Shown: positions 5,089-6,617 of the stretch, piece after piece
Position numbering within the stretch: position 1 is the first letter of the stretch
How the letters are laid out: every line of letters begins with the position of its first letter
Source: an uncultured Solirubrobacteraceae bacterium
GTDB lineage: Bacteria; Actinomycetota; Thermoleophilia; Solirubrobacterales; Solirubrobacteraceae
Length of the DNA stretch: 6,617 bases
Reading direction: 5' to 3'
Assembly: GCA_955652215.1 (NCBI GenBank)
Contig: CATPAX010000285.1
Coordinates: forward strand, 1 to 6,617
Notes under the pieces: model-generated
Told to the model about the DNA's origin: nothing
Databases searched by the model: none
The model's input: only the letters and a program-made list of their open reading frames with translations
Position numbers and translations under genes: made by a program

Positions 5089-6049
5089 CCGACGCCGAGC
5101 AACGGTGGCGGTCGGCGCATTGATGGTCGCTTTACCAGCCACAGGCGCGCTGACACCTGCTCAGTCGCTCGCGGACGGGACCTCGCAAGCTTCAAATTCT
5201 CAGCCTGCAGTGCCTTTTTCGCTTCAGGCCCGGCAGATCGTCTCCGGCCATCGCGTCGTCGCCACTGGAGTCACTCCCGCCGCGCAGGCCACGCCTGGTT
5301 CACCAACCACTCAGGGTTTGGAGCTGCAGTTCGCCCACAGCGGCAGCTCCTCGTGGCAGACGCTTTCCTCGACGACATCCACCCCTGGGGCCCGCTTCAC
5401 GCTCAGCGCTCGCCTGACGATGACGGGGGTCCTTCGCGTGATTGAGGCGATATCTGGACTCACTCCGGTGGATCAGGCCGGCGTCGCCTCTAGTGCAACC
5501 CAGCGGGTCGTCGTACGCGCGACGCTGACCATCCGCCAAGGCTCATTGGATGTTCTCGGAGGCTCCACGGTCGTGCTTCACGGCCACCTTCATCCCGGTC
5601 TCCGGGGACGCCGCGTGTTACTGCAGGCGCGTGCGGGCCGAGGCTGGCGCACGCTGGCAGGCGGCCGCACGACTGCCCGGGGCTCCTTCGCGATCCGGTA
5701 TCTCGCCGGCTCGCTGGTCCAGCAGCAGCTGCGGGTCAAGTTCTCGGGCGATCGGCTGAATGCCCGGGCCGCGGCGCGCGCCGGAAGCCTGGCCGTGTAC
5801 CGCCAGAGCGTCGCGTCCTGGTACTACGACGGCGGGTCGACCGCGTGTGGCTTTCACGCTTTCTACGGTGTCGCCAGCAGGTCGCTGCCGTGTGGCGCCA
5901 AGGTCCGGTTTCGCATGGGCTCGCGCGCGGTCACCGCGGTGGTTGATGACCGCGGGCCTTATGTGGGAGGCCGCGACTGGGATCTCAACCAGAACACAGC
6001 AGCGGCCCTCGGGCTGATCGGAGTCCAGACCGTCTGGTCGACGCTGTAA
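5081..6049 (+). CDS. Exported RlpA-like double-psi beta-barrel protein with Ig-like repeats
   Basis: The 322-residue product has a signal peptide (basic RDRRR, hydrophobic 8-24, possible cleavage after SLA at 29-31). Two beta-sandwich-like repeats follow, about 48-147 and 148-240. Each has a G-x-x-V-V-x-x-G strand, a W-x-T-L motif (92-95; 189-192) and a G-x-F motif, resembling bacterial Ig-like modules. Residues 245-322 are an RlpA-like barrel: ASWYYDGG, SLPCG (268-272), VDDRGPY (288-294) and DWDLNQNTAAALG (299-311). RlpA proteins act on peptidoglycan, some as lytic transglycosylases. The Asp before RGP is kept (Asp290), but the His usual before the LP motif (AHxxLP) is Ser266 here, so activity is uncertain. 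Cys256 and Cys271 may form a disulfide. No ATG, GTG or TTG lies in frame between the Shine-Dalgarno and 5081. Its leader carries the CRP-type site and c-di-AMP riboswitch. Confidence 0.9.
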   Translation: MRDRRRATVAVGALMVALPATGALTPAQSLADGTSQASNSQPAVPFSLQARQIVSGHRVVATGVTPAAQATPGSPTTQGLELQFAHSGSSSWQTLSSTTSTPGARFTLSARLTMTGVLRVIEAISGLTPVDQAGVASSATQRVVVRATLTIRQGSLDVLGGSTVVLHGHLHPGLRGRRVLLQARAGRGWRTLAGGRTTARGSFAIRYLAGSLVQQQLRVKFSGDRLNARAAARAGSLAVYRQSVASWYYDGGSTACGFHAFYGVASRSLPCGAKVRFRMGSRAVTAVVDDRGPYVGGRDWDLNQNTAAALGLIGVQTVWSTL

Positions 6050-6067
6050 CGAGAGCCGCTCGAGATG

Positions 6068-6092
6068 GGGGAAGGGCGTCTGGCCCTTCTCC
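6068..6092 (+). terminator. Stem-loop after the RlpA-like gene
   Basis: GGGGAAGGGC (6068-6077) pairs with GCCCTTCTCC (6083-6092) through ten base pairs including one G-U, around the loop GTCTG. It begins 18 nt after the TAA. There is no T-tail, as is common for actinobacterial hairpin terminators. It ends immediately before the -10-like box of dinB. Confidence 0.6.
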
Positions 6093-6098
6093 TAGTCT
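6093..6098 (+). promoter_or_regulatory. Candidate -10 box TAGTCT for leaderless dinB
   Basis: TAGTCT fits TANNNT and ends 7 nt before the ATG at 6106, the spacing expected when transcription starts at the first base of the start codon. No Shine-Dalgarno is present. No -35 is evident, because that position is taken by the terminator-like stem. No actinobacterial LexA box (CGAAC-N4-GTTCG) is seen in 6050-6105. Confidence 0.5.
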
Positions 6099-6105
6099 CG
6101 GGCAG

Positions 6106-6617
6106 ATGGGCGAGCGGTGCGTCGCGCACATCGACATGGACGCGTTCTATGTGGCGGTCGAGCTGCGGCGTCGCCCGCAGCTGCGTGGGTTACCGGTGAT
6201 CGTCGCCGGGAGCGGCCCGCGCGCGGTCGTCACGACGGCTTCCTATGAAGCCCGCCGCTTCGGGGTTGGCTCGGCGATCCCCGCCGCCCGCGCGCGACGG
6301 CTGTGCCCGAAGGGGGTGTTCCTGGAGCCCGATTTTGCCTACTACCGGGAGGCCTCCCGGGCCGTGATGGCGAGCGTCCGCTCGCATGTGGAGACAGTCG
6401 AGGTGGTCGGACTTGACGAGGCTTACCTGGAGCTCACCGGCTTGGCGGAGCCCGCCGAGTCGATGCGCCGGATGCGCTCCGAGGTCGAGGCTGCCACCGG
6501 CCTCAGCTGCTCGATCGGGATCGGCCCCAGCAAACTGGTCGCCAAGGTCGCCTCTGACGCCGAGAAGCCGCGGGGGTTCGTCATGCTCACCCGCGAGGAG
6601 GCGTGCGCACGGTTCGC
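6106..6617 (+). CDS. dinB: DNA polymerase IV (Y-family), N-terminal part
   Basis: The frame is open to the window edge and gives 170 residues of a protein normally about 350-420 long. Family landmarks are HIDMDAFYVAVE (8-19, with Asp10 the first metal ligand and Tyr15 the steric-gate position), TTASYEARRFGV (43-54), VVGLDEAYLEL (100-110, with Asp104 and Glu105 catalytic) and CSIGIGPSKLVAKVASD (135-151). All the catalytic acidic residues are present, so the enzyme looks active. It performs error-prone translesion DNA synthesis. The start is set by alignment of HIDMDAF near the N-terminus and by the -10-like box 7 nt upstream; there is no Shine-Dalgarno. It is separated from the RlpA-like gene by a terminator-like hairpin and is probably its own transcription unit. 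Confidence 0.97.
   Translation, partial: MGERCVAHIDMDAFYVAVELRRRPQLRGLPVIVAGSGPRAVVTTASYEARRFGVGSAIPAARARRLCPKGVFLEPDFAYYREASRAVMASVRSHVETVEVVGLDEAYLELTGLAEPAESMRRMRSEVEAATGLSCSIGIGPSKLVAKVASDAEKPRGFVMLTREEACARF

Noticed and set aside
6050..6105. SOS (LexA) box upstream of dinB
   Set aside because: No CGAAC-N4-GTTCG-like sequence was found in the intergenic region.

Overview
The window is GC-rich DNA from what looks like an actinobacterium, probably of the Thermoleophilia/Solirubrobacterales type. That is an inference from codon use, the SHOCT-domain proteins, a wax-ester-synthase/DGAT acyltransferase, an actinobacterial-type c-di-AMP riboswitch and two apparently leaderless genes. No mobile element, phage gene, rRNA, tRNA or CRISPR array is visible.

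Layout. (1) Positions 1-2006, plus strand: a tight cluster of three envelope genes. The first is a 5'-truncated protein ending in a SHOCT domain, the second is a four-helix membrane protein ending in another SHOCT domain, and the third is an exported protein of unknown function. (2) Positions 1987-2109: a 57/56-bp tandem repeat that begins inside the 3' end of the third gene and fills the gap between convergent genes. (3) Positions 2117-4137, minus strand: a WS/DGAT acyltransferase followed, with a 4-nt GTGA overlap, by a membrane-anchored DUF3105-like protein. (4) Positions 4214-4681, plus strand: a small exported four-cysteine protein I do not recognise, probably leaderless. (5) Positions 4682-5080: a regulatory stretch with a perfect CRP-type palindrome (TGTGA-N6-TCACA core inside an 11-bp dyad), a c-di-AMP (ydaO/yuaA) riboswitch, a strong Shine-Dalgarno and an eight-codon upstream ORF. 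(6) Positions 5081-6049: an exported protein with two Ig-like repeats and a C-terminal RlpA-like double-psi beta-barrel. (7) From 6106 to the edge: the N-terminal part of DNA polymerase IV (dinB).

How it fits together. The most informative region is the leader of the RlpA-like gene. It appears to combine cAMP/CRP-type transcription control with c-di-AMP control at the RNA level. The best ribosome binding site serves a short upstream ORF that overlaps the gene's start codon, and the 3' strand of riboswitch helix P1 can alternatively pair with part of that ribosome binding site. The parts are known types, and the combination resembles control of cell-wall hydrolase genes such as rpfA in other actinobacteria. 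The overlapping leader ORF and the P1-competing hairpin are the parts I have not seen described. The other genes are ordinary chromosomal genes with envelope, lipid or DNA-repair roles.
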